From assembly GCA_956465555.1 (NCBI GenBank), contig OY101116.1:3534001-3598000 (forward strand): a stretch of 64,000 bases of DNA, in the 5' to 3' direction. Below are positions 11,701 to 20,931 of this stretch, in pieces. Under the pieces are notes generated by a model that did no database searches, was not told the DNA's origin, and was given only the letters and a program-made list of their open reading frames with translations. The DNA is from Nitzschia sp. pyKryTriq1 (Eukaryota; Bacillariophyta; Bacillariophyceae; Bacillariales; Bacillariaceae). Position numbers and translations under genes: made by a program. The number at the start of each line of letters is the position of its first letter. Position 1 is the stretch's first letter.

Positions 11701-12642
11701 TGGGATTCTGACCAAGAACCTTCGTCTAGTGATCATGCTTGGAATGAGATGAGCCCTGCAGAACAAGAGGCGGCTACTATCCTGGGTTACAACAAGAAAA
11801 TGTGGGACAAGGGGGACGAAGGCGAAGAATCGAAGCCACTGAACGTCAATTACGATGACATGGACTGGAAAGAACTGCCACCAGATGTACGGGCTGCAGC
11901 AGAAATTCTGGCGTACGACGAGACAACGTGGGATACTGACGGGTCACCGCCATCCGATGGCAAGTACTGGCACAAACTGACCGAAAAGGAGCAGGAAGCT
12001 GCAAAGAAGCTTGGCTACACCCCAAAGACATGGGATGACGACAGTAGCTCTGACGTCTCCTCATGCGTCGCCGTCGAAAATAGGTGTAAAGCCCAAGAAT
12101 CGAAGCCACTGAACGTATGTTACGATGACATGGACTGGAAAGAACTGTCCCCTGATGTGCGGGCTGCAGCAGAAATTCTGGGGTATGACGAGAAAACGTG
12201 GGATACTGACGGGTCACCGCCATCTGATGACAAGTACTGGCACAAACTGACCGAAAAGGAGCAGGAAGCTGCAAAGAAGCTTGGCTACACCCCAAAGACA
12301 TGGGACGACGACAGTAGCTCTGACGTCTCCTCATGCGTCGCCGTCGAAAATATTTGTAGAGCCCAAGAATCGAAGCCACTGAACGCCAATTACGATGACA
12401 TGGACTGGAAAGAACTGCCACCAGATGTACGGGCTGCAGCAGAAATTCTGGGGTATGACGAGAAAACGTGGGATACTGACGGGTCACCGCCATCCGATGG
12501 CAAGTACTGGCACAAACTGACCGAAAAGGAGCAGGAAGCTGCAAAGAAGCTTGGCTACACCCCAAAGACATGGGATGACGACAGTAGCTCTGACGACTCC
12601 ACATCCATCGCCGTCGAAAAGAGTTCTAAAAGCGGAATCTAG
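8793..12642 (+). CDS. MATE-family transporter with a ten-unit WD-LGY tail (paralogue A, seven exons)
   Basis: Multidrug/toxin extrusion-type membrane transporter, expected to export organic compounds by cation antiport. Exons 8793-9678, 9780-10264, 10351-10425, 10529-10554, 10632-10705, 10803-11017 and 11092-12642 give 1103 aa; exon 4 is only 26 nt. The N-terminus has an extra hydrophobic segment after YEPTAKDPGW and a long basic Ser-rich cytosolic linker. The core carries MATE-like sequence such as GTLVPHAHGAGN and GAQGRVRLATAIE. After the last membrane helix (about residue 660) come ten units of about 25 residues, each W..L....AA..LGY....WD, alternating a P..V form and an E form. The last three pairs are nearly identical 270-bp tandem copies. 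Every exon between the first and last matches paralogue B in length. The transport fold is secure; substrate and tail function are unknown. Confidence 0.9.
11827..12627 (+). repeat. Three 270-bp tandem repeats inside the MATE-A coding sequence
   Basis: Direct copies start at 11827, 12097 and 12367 (period 270 bp, 90 codons), each starting with the bases for ESKPLN and encoding one pair of WD-LGY units. Few differences separate them, so the expansion is recent or homogenised. The period keeps the frame open. Confidence 0.95.
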
Positions 12643-12800
12643 TAGATTGGTGACTGCAGTGTTCCACTTCCCACCAGCTGGCAAAACTCCGACCGAGGAG
12701 TCTAATGAAAACCAGGATTCTTGTTCACGCTGAACTCTACAGCAATGACACTTCAACCAACATTGTAACAATTCCTAGCCAAGGTAGATGCATACAGGTT

Positions 12801-12887
12801 GTCCATAATCCCCAAACCGAAACAGTAGACTACCGGTAGGGATAGAGAAGATCGCATAAACATCATTGTTGGTTGTTGCTACAAGTA
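12801..12887 (-). pseudogene. Relic of a MATE exon 2 fragment
   Basis: The plus-strand bases closely match 16011-16080, which is part of exon 2 of paralogue B on the minus strand, encoding a transmembrane stretch. There is a small internal insertion (AGTAGACTA-like) near 12825 and scattered changes. The fragment begins directly after the block shared by the 3' UTR of gene A and the second relic, so 12800 looks like a rearrangement breakpoint. Confidence 0.8.
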
Positions 12888-13228
12888 CAGTTAGTAGCCG
12901 CAAATAGAGAGGACTAGTCAAGGCCCAAGACGAGTCCGATACTACCGTACTATATTAGTATGTACGAAATACGGAATGTGCCATCCGCGCGAGTATCTTT
13001 GTCTCACGATCATTTTTCATGTTCGCTCCGCCTCTACCATTTGCGTTCTATGTTCTATTTGATAGGGAATAGTGCGCACCAAGCCTAGAGACAAAGTAAA
13101 CGCGAGAAGCAGTATTTGGCAGCGCAGCTGCCGCTAACAATGATAGTTCGGACGACGAACAGAAAATGGCAGAACGCCGGGCCTTTGAGCAGAAGCGAAA
13201 GACTCAGAAGCTTCAAGCCAGAAATATC

Positions 13229-13550
13229 AAGGTTATACTATACTACAACCAAAGACATTGAACGATAGCAGCTCTGACGATTGATTCTCAAGGGTATACT
13301 ATACTACAACCAAAGACATTGGACGACGATAGCAGCTCTGACGATTGATTCCTCATTCGACTCGTCATCCATCGCCGTCGAAAATAGTTCTTAAGCTAGA
13401 ATCCAGATTGGTGACTGCAGTGCTAGTTGTACACCTCCCACCATCTGGCAAAAATTCCTAACGAAAACCAGGCTTGTTCCCGCTGAACTCAACAGCAACA
13501 TCAGTTCGAGCAACATTTGCAATTCCTAGCGAAGGTAGTTGCATACAGGT
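13229..13550 (+). pseudogene. Degraded duplicate of the 3' end and 3' UTR of MATE gene A
   Basis: This resembles 12555-12799: the WD-unit end (AAAGACAT.GGA.GACGA), the Ser/Asp stretch, the ATCGCCGTCGAAAA motif, then UTR words GATTGGTGACTGCAGTG and GCATACAGGT. The first about 60 bp are present twice (13229-13289 and 13290-13354). No open frame survives. Confidence 0.85.
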
Positions 13551-13603
13551 AGACTCCGAGCCCTAAGAACCGTCCGTTCGAGTTCATGAGGTCGACCTTT
13601 AGG

Positions 13604-16600
13604 CTAGCCGAGGGGAATCAAGCGACCACACTGGTCCACCGCCACACGTTTTGCCTTACTTTGGCTTGCCCTCAGTACCATTGTGGGCTTCTTTGTGCGA
13701 GAAGAAGAGTCCGAACCAGACCACGAGGGAAAAAGCATCACCACATCCTCTGGACTCGCAAGGACAGGACCATCATGAGAAGCTGCGATTCGATTGGACT
13801 TGCTTTGGCTTACCCTCTGCTGGGCCGCTGACAGCTTCTTTGAGCGAAAAGAAGAGTCCGAACCAGACCGCGAAGGAAAAAGGGTCATCAAATCCTCTGG
13901 ACTCGCAAGGACGGTACCACCTTGAGAAGCTGCGATTCGATTAGATTTGCTTTGGCCTACCCTTCGAGCCACTGTCGGCTTTTTTTGGCACGAAGAAGAT
14001 CCCGAACAAGACCGTGAAGGAAAAAGCGTCATCAAGTCCTCTGGACTGGTAGGGACACTATCATCTTGAGAGGAACTACAGGTACTTAGTTCATCATTCC
14101 ATGTTTCCTCGGTGTATCCCAGCGTTTGAGCTGCTTCCTGCTCGTCAGGATTCAACTGGTACCAACCCTTGTCCCTGGAGCATGGTATCTTATCCTCGTC
14201 CCAAATTGCCTGGTTGTAGCCTAGAAGGACAGCCGCCGCTTGAATGTGAAGGGGCAGCTCCTTCCAGCAACTGTCATCGTAGATTGGCAATGTCTCGTTG
14301 ATCGAAGAATCCGATTTATCCCTTTCCCACGTGGTTTTATTGTAACCTAGACATCGAGCAGCAGCTTTCTCTTCTTCGTTGAGTTCGTCCCAAGTATTGC
14401 TCGTCTTTATAGATCTACCCCTGTTTTCGTCCCATGAATTTTTTGTACATCCGAGGAGCTCTGCGGCCCTTGAAGCCCGGTTGGGTAAACTATCCCAGGT
14501 GTAGTCATTATATGGTAGAGCATGCGATCCATGCCTTTCAATGAGAATCTCAGACTGCAACTTCCAGTCAGAGGTCAAAACGATATAACTGATCCAAATC
14601 CCACCTATGCTGTATCCAACAACCAACGCGGCAACCGTTCCCACCAAATTGAAGTTGAAGATGAATACCGATATAGCGCTGAGAGGAACCACAAAGCACC
14701 AACTGGTGATGATTTCGACGAAAGTTGCCAAGCGGACTCGTCCCTGGGCTGTGACTACGTTCCATAGCACATTTCCCACAACCATTGATACCTGACCGAA
14801 TCCCATCTGCAGAGGCACCATAATTGGAGGTGAGGAATCTGCGTGTACCGATTAGTCGCGCCACCTCTTCCGCCGAAGCATCGAATGGGACTTACCATCG
14901 GCAACGTTTCGAAAATCATTCGTTGCAGAGTCGGATCTGGCGTAAGCCAGCTTGGTATTTGTTCGGCAAAACAGAACAGCAAGCCAGTGGAAAATACAGC
15001 CATGACCGCACCAAAGTAAGTAGCTTTGTACGCAGTCATTTTGGCTTCCACAGGCCTCCCCCCCCCCAGCAAGGAACCGACGCGAACTTCTCCTGCCGAA
15101 GACAAGGCAGCTATGAAAATAACAAAGAGACACTGAAAAGTCAGGAGATGCAGCATCCCATCGACAGGCGTTTGAATGTACCAGAAGTTCTCTCAACGTA
15201 CAGACAAGATTTTCGAAGGTGCCCCAGAGATACCCCAAGAGACCCCAGGCTGCAACTTCTGCTGGTCCCATACCTCTGCAAACCGCAAAGTGTGAGAAGA
15301 ATACCTTCAGACTATCTGCAATCGAGACGTTTTCTTCGCACTCTTACCTTGCAAAAAGCGTGAGCACCTCCCACTTTTTGTAGTGACAAACAAAAAGGGA
15401 AATTGTCGAAATTAGACAGGATATGGCTCGTGGCGAAAAATTGAGAGCGACCCTCAAATAGTCGGTTCATGTTTAGCTGATCTCTTACCTCTCCATATGT
15501 TAGAATGTATGAAATCGTAAGTGGTATTGCCGTAGTCATCATGGTGTGGACTGCCCGTCGATCCTGGAAAACGCCATTTTGTTAGAAGTACTACTCTAGC
15601 ATCGGTTTCGCCTGAAGAACTTCGTACTAAGAACACCTCGTGATGACTACTTACTTTCAGAGAAAATGTCATCGCCAGGCCTTCCCAATATTCGTCAAGC
15701 CACCCGCGATACATAACGAAACCGAAATTTGCGACTGCTGCAATGATGCCCCAGATAGCTGTGACAATCTGAATCGCCAAAAGGTCTCTGATTCCAATAG
15801 CAACCATTACTACATATATCAGAGTCTTGGTTGCTGTGTACCCAATTTCGAAAATAGTGGCGTACTGTTCGTGACCGTTGGCTGCAAGAAAACTGTAAAT
15901 GCAAGCATCGATTCCTCCCACTACATACCAAGCCAAATAGGGGTAGACGAAGCTTTGTGCAAAAGCAGCCGTCTCCTCGTCAAACCCAAACCAGAGAATA
16001 ACTTCATCTGTCCATAATCCCCACACCAAAACGGTAGGGATAGAGAAGATCGTATGAAATATCATTGCTAGCTGCAAGTAGCGACCAGCTAGGATTTTAT
16101 TCCCTGCACCGTCCGCCTGGGGAACCAGGGTCCCGACGGCTTTTGTTGTAGTAGATCATGGCGGTGTCAGTGACATTGGATTCTTGATCTAGTAGATGGG
16201 AACATACAACAAATCACACCCACCTGCTGAAAACCCGTAGACCAGAGTGTCTGTTATTGACATCAAAGTATCAACAACAATTTTCACGTTGGCTTCTTGG
16301 ACGCCGATATAGTATCCGACAATAGCCACATCGATCATGCTTAAGACACCGCTAATGATCGATTGCAGCCAGTAGGGCAAAAACAACGCAAGAAGTTGTT
16401 TTGCTCTGTCATCGTAGTCTACTATCTCGCATATTTTCTCCACCAAACTCTGCTCACTCGAATTTTCTTCCTGTTCGCGGTCGCAATCGTCCGTCACATT
16501 TTTTGTTGGTCGTTGCTGCTTGCTGGACGTGGTACACTGAACTGCCGCAGTCTTTATGAAATTCTTCCTCCTTGTTCGCGCATTTCCTATTCGTACCAAG

Positions 16601-16770
16601 ACTGGTAAGATCAAGTTGAGGGCCAAACATATGGCCACTGTCACGATGGTAAGCCACCATCCCGGGTCTGTAGTGGTTGGCTCATAATTCTCAAACTCGG
16701 TGGAATTTCCAACCCCCAGATTTCGGCCTTGGATCATGATAGGCTTTCGCCTTCTTTCAAAAGTAGACAA
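13604..16770 (-). CDS. MATE-family transporter with WD-LGY units and a second C-terminal repeat (paralogue B, seven exons)
   Basis: Paralogue of gene A in opposite orientation. Exons in transcript order: 16224-16770, 15655-16139, 15489-15563, 15348-15373, 15202-15275, 14896-15110 and 13604-14806, giving 874 aa in frame. Exons 2-6 measure 485, 75, 26, 74 and 215 nt, exactly as in gene A. The N-terminus shares YEPTTTDPGWW and the extra hydrophobic segment, but its linker is shorter. The core shows GTLVPQADGAGN and TAQGRVRLATFVE. The tail has only four WD-LGY units and then three copies of a 48-49-residue Ser-rich repeat (LASPEDLMTLFPS...). A run of ten C/G bases in exon 6 encodes Gly-Gly-Gly and stays in frame with gene A. 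A further ATG inside exon 1 (residue 12) is an alternative start. Substrate unknown. Confidence 0.9.
13640..14075 (-). repeat. Three tandem repeats of 144-147 bp in the MATE-B coding sequence
   Basis: The word TCCTCTGGACT recurs at about 13746, 13893 and 14037 on the plus strand. Each unit encodes LASPEDLMTLFPS, a Ser-rich stretch, KK, and QSKSNRIAAS. This repeat is absent from paralogue A, so the two tails expanded independently. Confidence 0.9.
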
Positions 16771-18454
16771 GCAACAAGTACTGTCGTCTGTTGGAACACG
16801 AAAGCTGTTTCACTGGTTTCTCCTCCTTCCTGTGCTGCGGTTTGGACTATCAAGACTACACTACTAGAAGAAGTCTATGGGCTTGCTTGGCCATCAACCA
16901 TCACTTTATTTGTTTTGTACGAGTACCATACCAACGAATAAAATGAGAGGAGGAGGAGGAGTCATTATAATTATTAAAGTCATGAAAAACATATTATTAT
17001 TTTAAGTACATAATAGTCTACCGGTACCGGTACCATACCAGATACAGTAATACGGTAGTAATCACCGTGCATGCGTGCGTGACGTCTCGGATCCGGACAT
17101 CCCCGTGTCACAATAATCCTTGGGCCAGATCTTTTTTTACCGCACTGTACCTGGTACCGGTGGTCGTCTGTCGTGAATAGGATTCGCGATGTACAGAAAC
17201 AGTCCCAAATGGAGATCCAATCGGATGAGTCTGCGATTCAATCGGACGGTAGTCTTAGAAGCGACGTTCCGGCGGAAACTATCGTTTACTATACATGAAG
17301 AATGAACAATACAATCCAACCATTGAGATTCCCTAAACGGAGCGAAAGGCTACCATAACAAGAAAGTATGTGGGATCGAGATATAGACAGTTGGGAGCGA
17401 ATATTACTAGTATCTTCATCAAGGAAGATATGATTAATTAGATTGTCAGTTCCAAGATTGATCTGCGAAAGCAAGAATCCAAACCCAAGAAGTATAGTTA
17501 TCGGAAGTAGAATAACATTGTCATAATCTCGAGTTTGAGACGAAAGTTTACTTTACTGGAGACAGGTTCGTGCATCGGAAGATCAGACGAACTATGTACC
17601 AGTACTACTACACGACACGGGACTGAGGAAGTGGTTCAACGAGTCATTAGTCAGCTGACGAAGTACAGACTACGGAGATTTCAACACGCTTGCGCAAGCG
17701 ACTGATTGAAATACTCACATAATCAGACGGTCGAGCGCGAGATTTGCGAAAAGACAAAACATGAGCGACACGAAGGAAGACGTCGAAAGCTCCTACAGAT
17801 ATCCTTTCTTTCCTTTTAAAATTTTCCCACCTCCCACCCTGGGCTCTTTCCAGCTTATGGAACTATGCTAGTCCCTGTCGCAAGTCGTCAAGTAGCGGCG
17901 CATCTGCGCACAATCACTACTCGACGCTCATGTACATACTGACAAAGACCTTTCGTACTCTAGGATTGCACCTGGCGTGAGGTGTAGCTAGGGAATCTTG
18001 GATTCTTCTGTCGCTCCTCGTGAATCACGGCCATTTGAGTCTTGGGACACGTGTACAGGGGAGCCTGTCTGTACTTGTACGAGGACAGTACCAGGTACAG
18101 TACTGTACCAGGTACTGTACACGTACCGGTACAGTACGTGTACCAGGTACAGTACCGGTACTGTACAAGTATGTACTCGTACCAGTACCGTCAGCCACAA
18201 TAATCATGAAATCAGCCGACTGACCGACGGATCCAGAGCTTGACCTCATTTCAAATTTGAAAAACATTCTAACCAGCAACCAGCCATGGTGGTTGCCTTG
18301 GCATCCTCATCAACCCTCGAACAAAACTCCACGACGGACGAAGACGACTACGAGTACCGGTACTTTATTGCGGAGCCTATGACCTTCCCGCCTTTGACCA
18401 TGATATATGATTCAAACATCGAGGCAGTCATAGCAACAAGATAGTACGAATATT
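16771..18454. other. Large divergent intergenic region between MATE-B and the DNA methyltransferase
   Basis: 1684 bp, the longest gene-free stretch here. It holds ACCGGT palindromes near 17022-17035 and 17151-17160, a dense GTAC block at 18070-18190, and the presumed promoters of both flanking genes. The open frames between 17137 and 18279 are repeat-derived or short. I see no RNA gene or transposon. Confidence 0.55.
18070..18190. repeat. GTAC-palindrome block
   Basis: About 120 bp consisting almost wholly of overlapping GTACCAGGTAC, GTACTGTAC, GTACCGGTAC and related self-complementary words, about 270 bp 5' of the methyltransferase start. It could form branched hairpins. Confidence 0.85.
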
Positions 18455-20668
18455 ATGTCAGGGCTACACGTAGATGACGCTTCTCCACACAGAAATGGAG
18501 AATTGGCTCTTTTTCCAAAGAAAAAAGTATTGACTGTCGAAATTTTGGACGACGATGACGAAACAGATAGTGAGGATCTGGAAATGCACCACATGAGTCC
18601 TCCTGGTTCTCAGGTCCCAGATTGGGATAATGTTTGGGGGGAGTGCTTGGTGATCGAAGAACCATCAGTGGAGGAAGTCACCGGACAAACAAACGAGGAA
18701 GCGGAGGGGTCATCGAAGGATCACACTCGACCGGCTGTGCAAGCGCCCCTCGAAACCCCTAAAAGCAACAGAGAAAATAGGGACGATATTTGTGCAGACC
18801 TAGACGAATGTGATGAAGCTTGGTGGGAGAAAGCCAACGTCTGGGCAAACGATGTTGAATCAAGTATAAAAAAACCGAAGCGATTGCCGAGTCAACAACC
18901 GGACACGGCTAGCGCCGCCGATTCTTCGTCAACAGAGGAAAAAAATGTTGAAAATTTGGCGATTTCTTCGAAAAAGCGGAAACAAGTTTCTCAAGATTCG
19001 GAATCAACTGACGAGCAGAGCAGCTCACCCAAGAAACAAGAGCCAAAGGTGTCCAATGAACAATATTCTGGCAACAAATGGAATCAACAAAAGTTGAGAT
19101 TTCACGCTCCCGACGATCACGCCGGTCAGGAATTTGAAGACAAAGATGGCAAATGGTACTTGCCTGTTGGGCGCACCCTTCGAGTTTTTAAACGAGGCGA
19201 AACATTCGAAAGTGATAGTGCCCAGGAGAGCTTGAAGGGATACCTCTTTACGCTCACCGATTGCGCCTTCAAAAGCACTCGGAAATACGCTGTATGCGAA
19301 CAGGGTGCATGCATGTATCTGAAGGAAACGTTTATTGGCGAGGCGCATTCACAGAGGCTGTGCCGAAATTCTTTGTGGCGTCAACGATTTCAAGGAGACG
19401 ATTTCAACATGGTTAGATGTTTCGGCCGGCACATGTTGGAGGAACGAAAATTGATTCCACTTCACGTTTTGGGGAAGTTAGTAAAGTCATCGAAAAGAGC
19501 ACCAGATCCTTTTCTGGTCTATGACAGTCCACCAACCGATGCGAAGATGTCCCAAAACTATCGCTTTGCATACATGAGCCATGAAATGTTGGATCGCAAC
19601 AAGTGGACGGACAGAAAAGGACCAAGTCCAAAACTACGCGTCCTAGATCTTTTTGCTGGGTGTGGTGGTATGCATTTGGGCTTCAAACAAGCTGGATTTC
19701 ATCCAAAGGCCTGCCTAGTGGAGAATGACACTTTTGCCGAAGCCACACTTCGAGCAAATTTCCACGAGGCAGAAGTCTTTTGTGACGACGTGTGCTTCTT
19801 TCTGGAGTGTTGTATTGAACGGCGCCCTGGCTACCCGAATTTGAACGATTTCGATCACGTTCATGCAAGCTCTCCTTGTCAAGGATTCTCGCGGAAGAAT
19901 CGAAACTACAATGGGGGGTCTGTGCCCTCCGACAAGGACACTGTAAGCAACAAGCCCTCCGAGAAGGACCTTGCAAACAATAGGCTGGCCCATGTTTTTG
20001 TTGACGTGCTACGACATTTCAAACTCAAAACAGCTTCCTTCGAAAACGTCACCGGTATGTTATGGGACAAAAATGAAGGACTGAAGCATGCCCGCAAAAT
20101 AATTGCTGATCTACTTGAAATCGGATATCAATGTCGACTCTTCACTGTGAACGCATCTGAGCACGGTGATCCACAAAAGCGGTGCCGAGTCATAATTTTT
20201 GCGGCACGATTTGATTGCTACCTCCCCGATGCCCCTACTCCCAACTTGCTACCGCAAACGACTATTCAGGATGCTCTTGCAGACCTGAGAGATGTCGAAC
20301 CAGCAGGTGGAAGCGGGCGAGCGCTGACAACATCAAATCGCATTGTTACCCAACACAGTAATGAAAGCGGCTTAGATCTCAAATCTGAGAACCATCATTT
20401 GAGTCAATGCCTGGATGGATTGGCTCCCACAATTTGTCGTCAAACTGGAATAAAACATCCAAACCACGCTCGCTCGCTCACGACTAGAGAACGCGCTCGT
20501 TTGCAGTCCTTCCCTGACTACATACAGTTTTGTGGTGGACGCACACAGCAGTTGAATCAAATAGGAAATGCAGTCCCTGTTTCTCTTGCAACCTGCTTGG
20601 CAAAGAAAATCTACGAAGCGCACCAGAAAGTACGAGTTATCGCTGACGCTCAGCGACTGCACTCGTAA
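18455..20668 (+). CDS. DNA (cytosine-5)-methyltransferase
   Basis: Intronless 737-aa protein with a complete C5-methyltransferase domain in its C-terminal half. Motifs in order are: I, DLFAGCGGMHLGF (about residue 398); IV, SSPCQGFS with the catalytic Cys; VI, FENV; VIII, PQKRCRV; IX, RSLTTRERARLQSFP; X, QIGNAVPVSLA. It transfers methyl from S-adenosylmethionine to cytosine C5. The N-terminal about 200 residues are acidic and probably disordered, with Lys-rich nuclear-localisation candidates (KKPKR, KKRK). Residues about 215-370 contain a folded region (GKWYLPVGRTLRVF...) that could be a divergent BAH-like reader, but I cannot assign it. The catalytic class is secure, and subfamily (DNMT1/CMT-like or a stramenopile type) is undecided. 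Confidence 0.93.
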   Translation: MSGLHVDDASPHRNGELALFPKKKVLTVEILDDDDETDSEDLEMHHMSPPGSQVPDWDNVWGECLVIEEPSVEEVTGQTNEEAEGSSKDHTRPAVQAPLETPKSNRENRDDICADLDECDEAWWEKANVWANDVESSIKKPKRLPSQQPDTASAADSSSTEEKNVENLAISSKKRKQVSQDSESTDEQSSSPKKQEPKVSNEQYSGNKWNQQKLRFHAPDDHAGQEFEDKDGKWYLPVGRTLRVFKRGETFESDSAQESLKGYLFTLTDCAFKSTRKYAVCEQGACMYLKETFIGEAHSQRLCRNSLWRQRFQGDDFNMVRCFGRHMLEERKLIPLHVLGKLVKSSKRAPDPFLVYDSPPTDAKMSQNYRFAYMSHEMLDRNKWTDRKGPSPKLRVLDLFAGCGGMHLGFKQAGFHPKACLVENDTFAEATLRANFHEAEVFCDDVCFFLECCIERRPGYPNLNDFDHVHASSPCQGFSRKNRNYNGGSVPSDKDTVSNKPSEKDLANNRLAHVFVDVLRHFKLKTASFENVTGMLWDKNEGLKHARKIIADLLEIGYQCRLFTVNASEHGDPQKRCRVIIFAARFDCYLPDAPTPNLLPQTTIQDALADLRDVEPAGGSGRALTTSNRIVTQHSNESGLDLKSENHHLSQCLDGLAPTICRQTGIKHPNHARSLTTRERARLQSFPDYIQFCGGRTQQLNQIGNAVPVSLATCLAKKIYEAHQKVRVIADAQRLHS

Positions 20669-20931
20669 CTAAAGTACCAGAAATTGGTTTGTCGAGACGG
20701 AACGGTTCATACCTTTTGAGTCGTCTGAATGCGTGTTCCCTAGAGTAGCTTTACCGGTATAGTTAGTAGGCGCCAACTTGTCACAAATAATTTGAAATTT
20801 GAAGTCGGGCACTTCTTATCCTTCATAGTCAACTATTAACGTACATTATTCACAAACATCCAAAAGAACACAGCGTCAAGCCAAAGCTTCTTTTCCCATA
20901 CAGCAGTCTCGACGCTCTCCTCAAGCACCGC

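Larger units (their letters stand above)
12643..13603. other. Intergenic region between the tail-to-tail MATE genes
   Basis: 961 bp between two convergent paralogues. It contains the 3' UTR of gene A, a short antisense-oriented MATE relic (12801-12887), unassigned sequence including an ACCGGT palindrome near 12833, and a degraded duplicate of the 3' end of gene A (13229-13550). No intact gene is supported. Confidence 0.75.

Noticed and set aside
11846-12604. 252-codon open frame on the minus strand across the MATE-A repeats
   Set aside because: It is a shadow of the 270-bp tandem repeats in the real plus-strand frame; its Cys/His/Arg-rich translation repeats with the same period.
13586-13944. 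Plus-strand open frames overlapping the MATE-B tail
   Set aside because: Antisense shadows of the 144-bp coding repeats; no independent protein character.
15056-15070. Frameshift at the C-run in MATE-B exon 6
   Set aside because: Aligned with paralogue A the reading frame is kept (Gly-Gly-Gly), and the total coding length closes in frame.
18070-18190. CRISPR-like array
   Set aside because: The repeats are overlapping short palindromes without unique spacers of constant length, in a eukaryotic nuclear genome.
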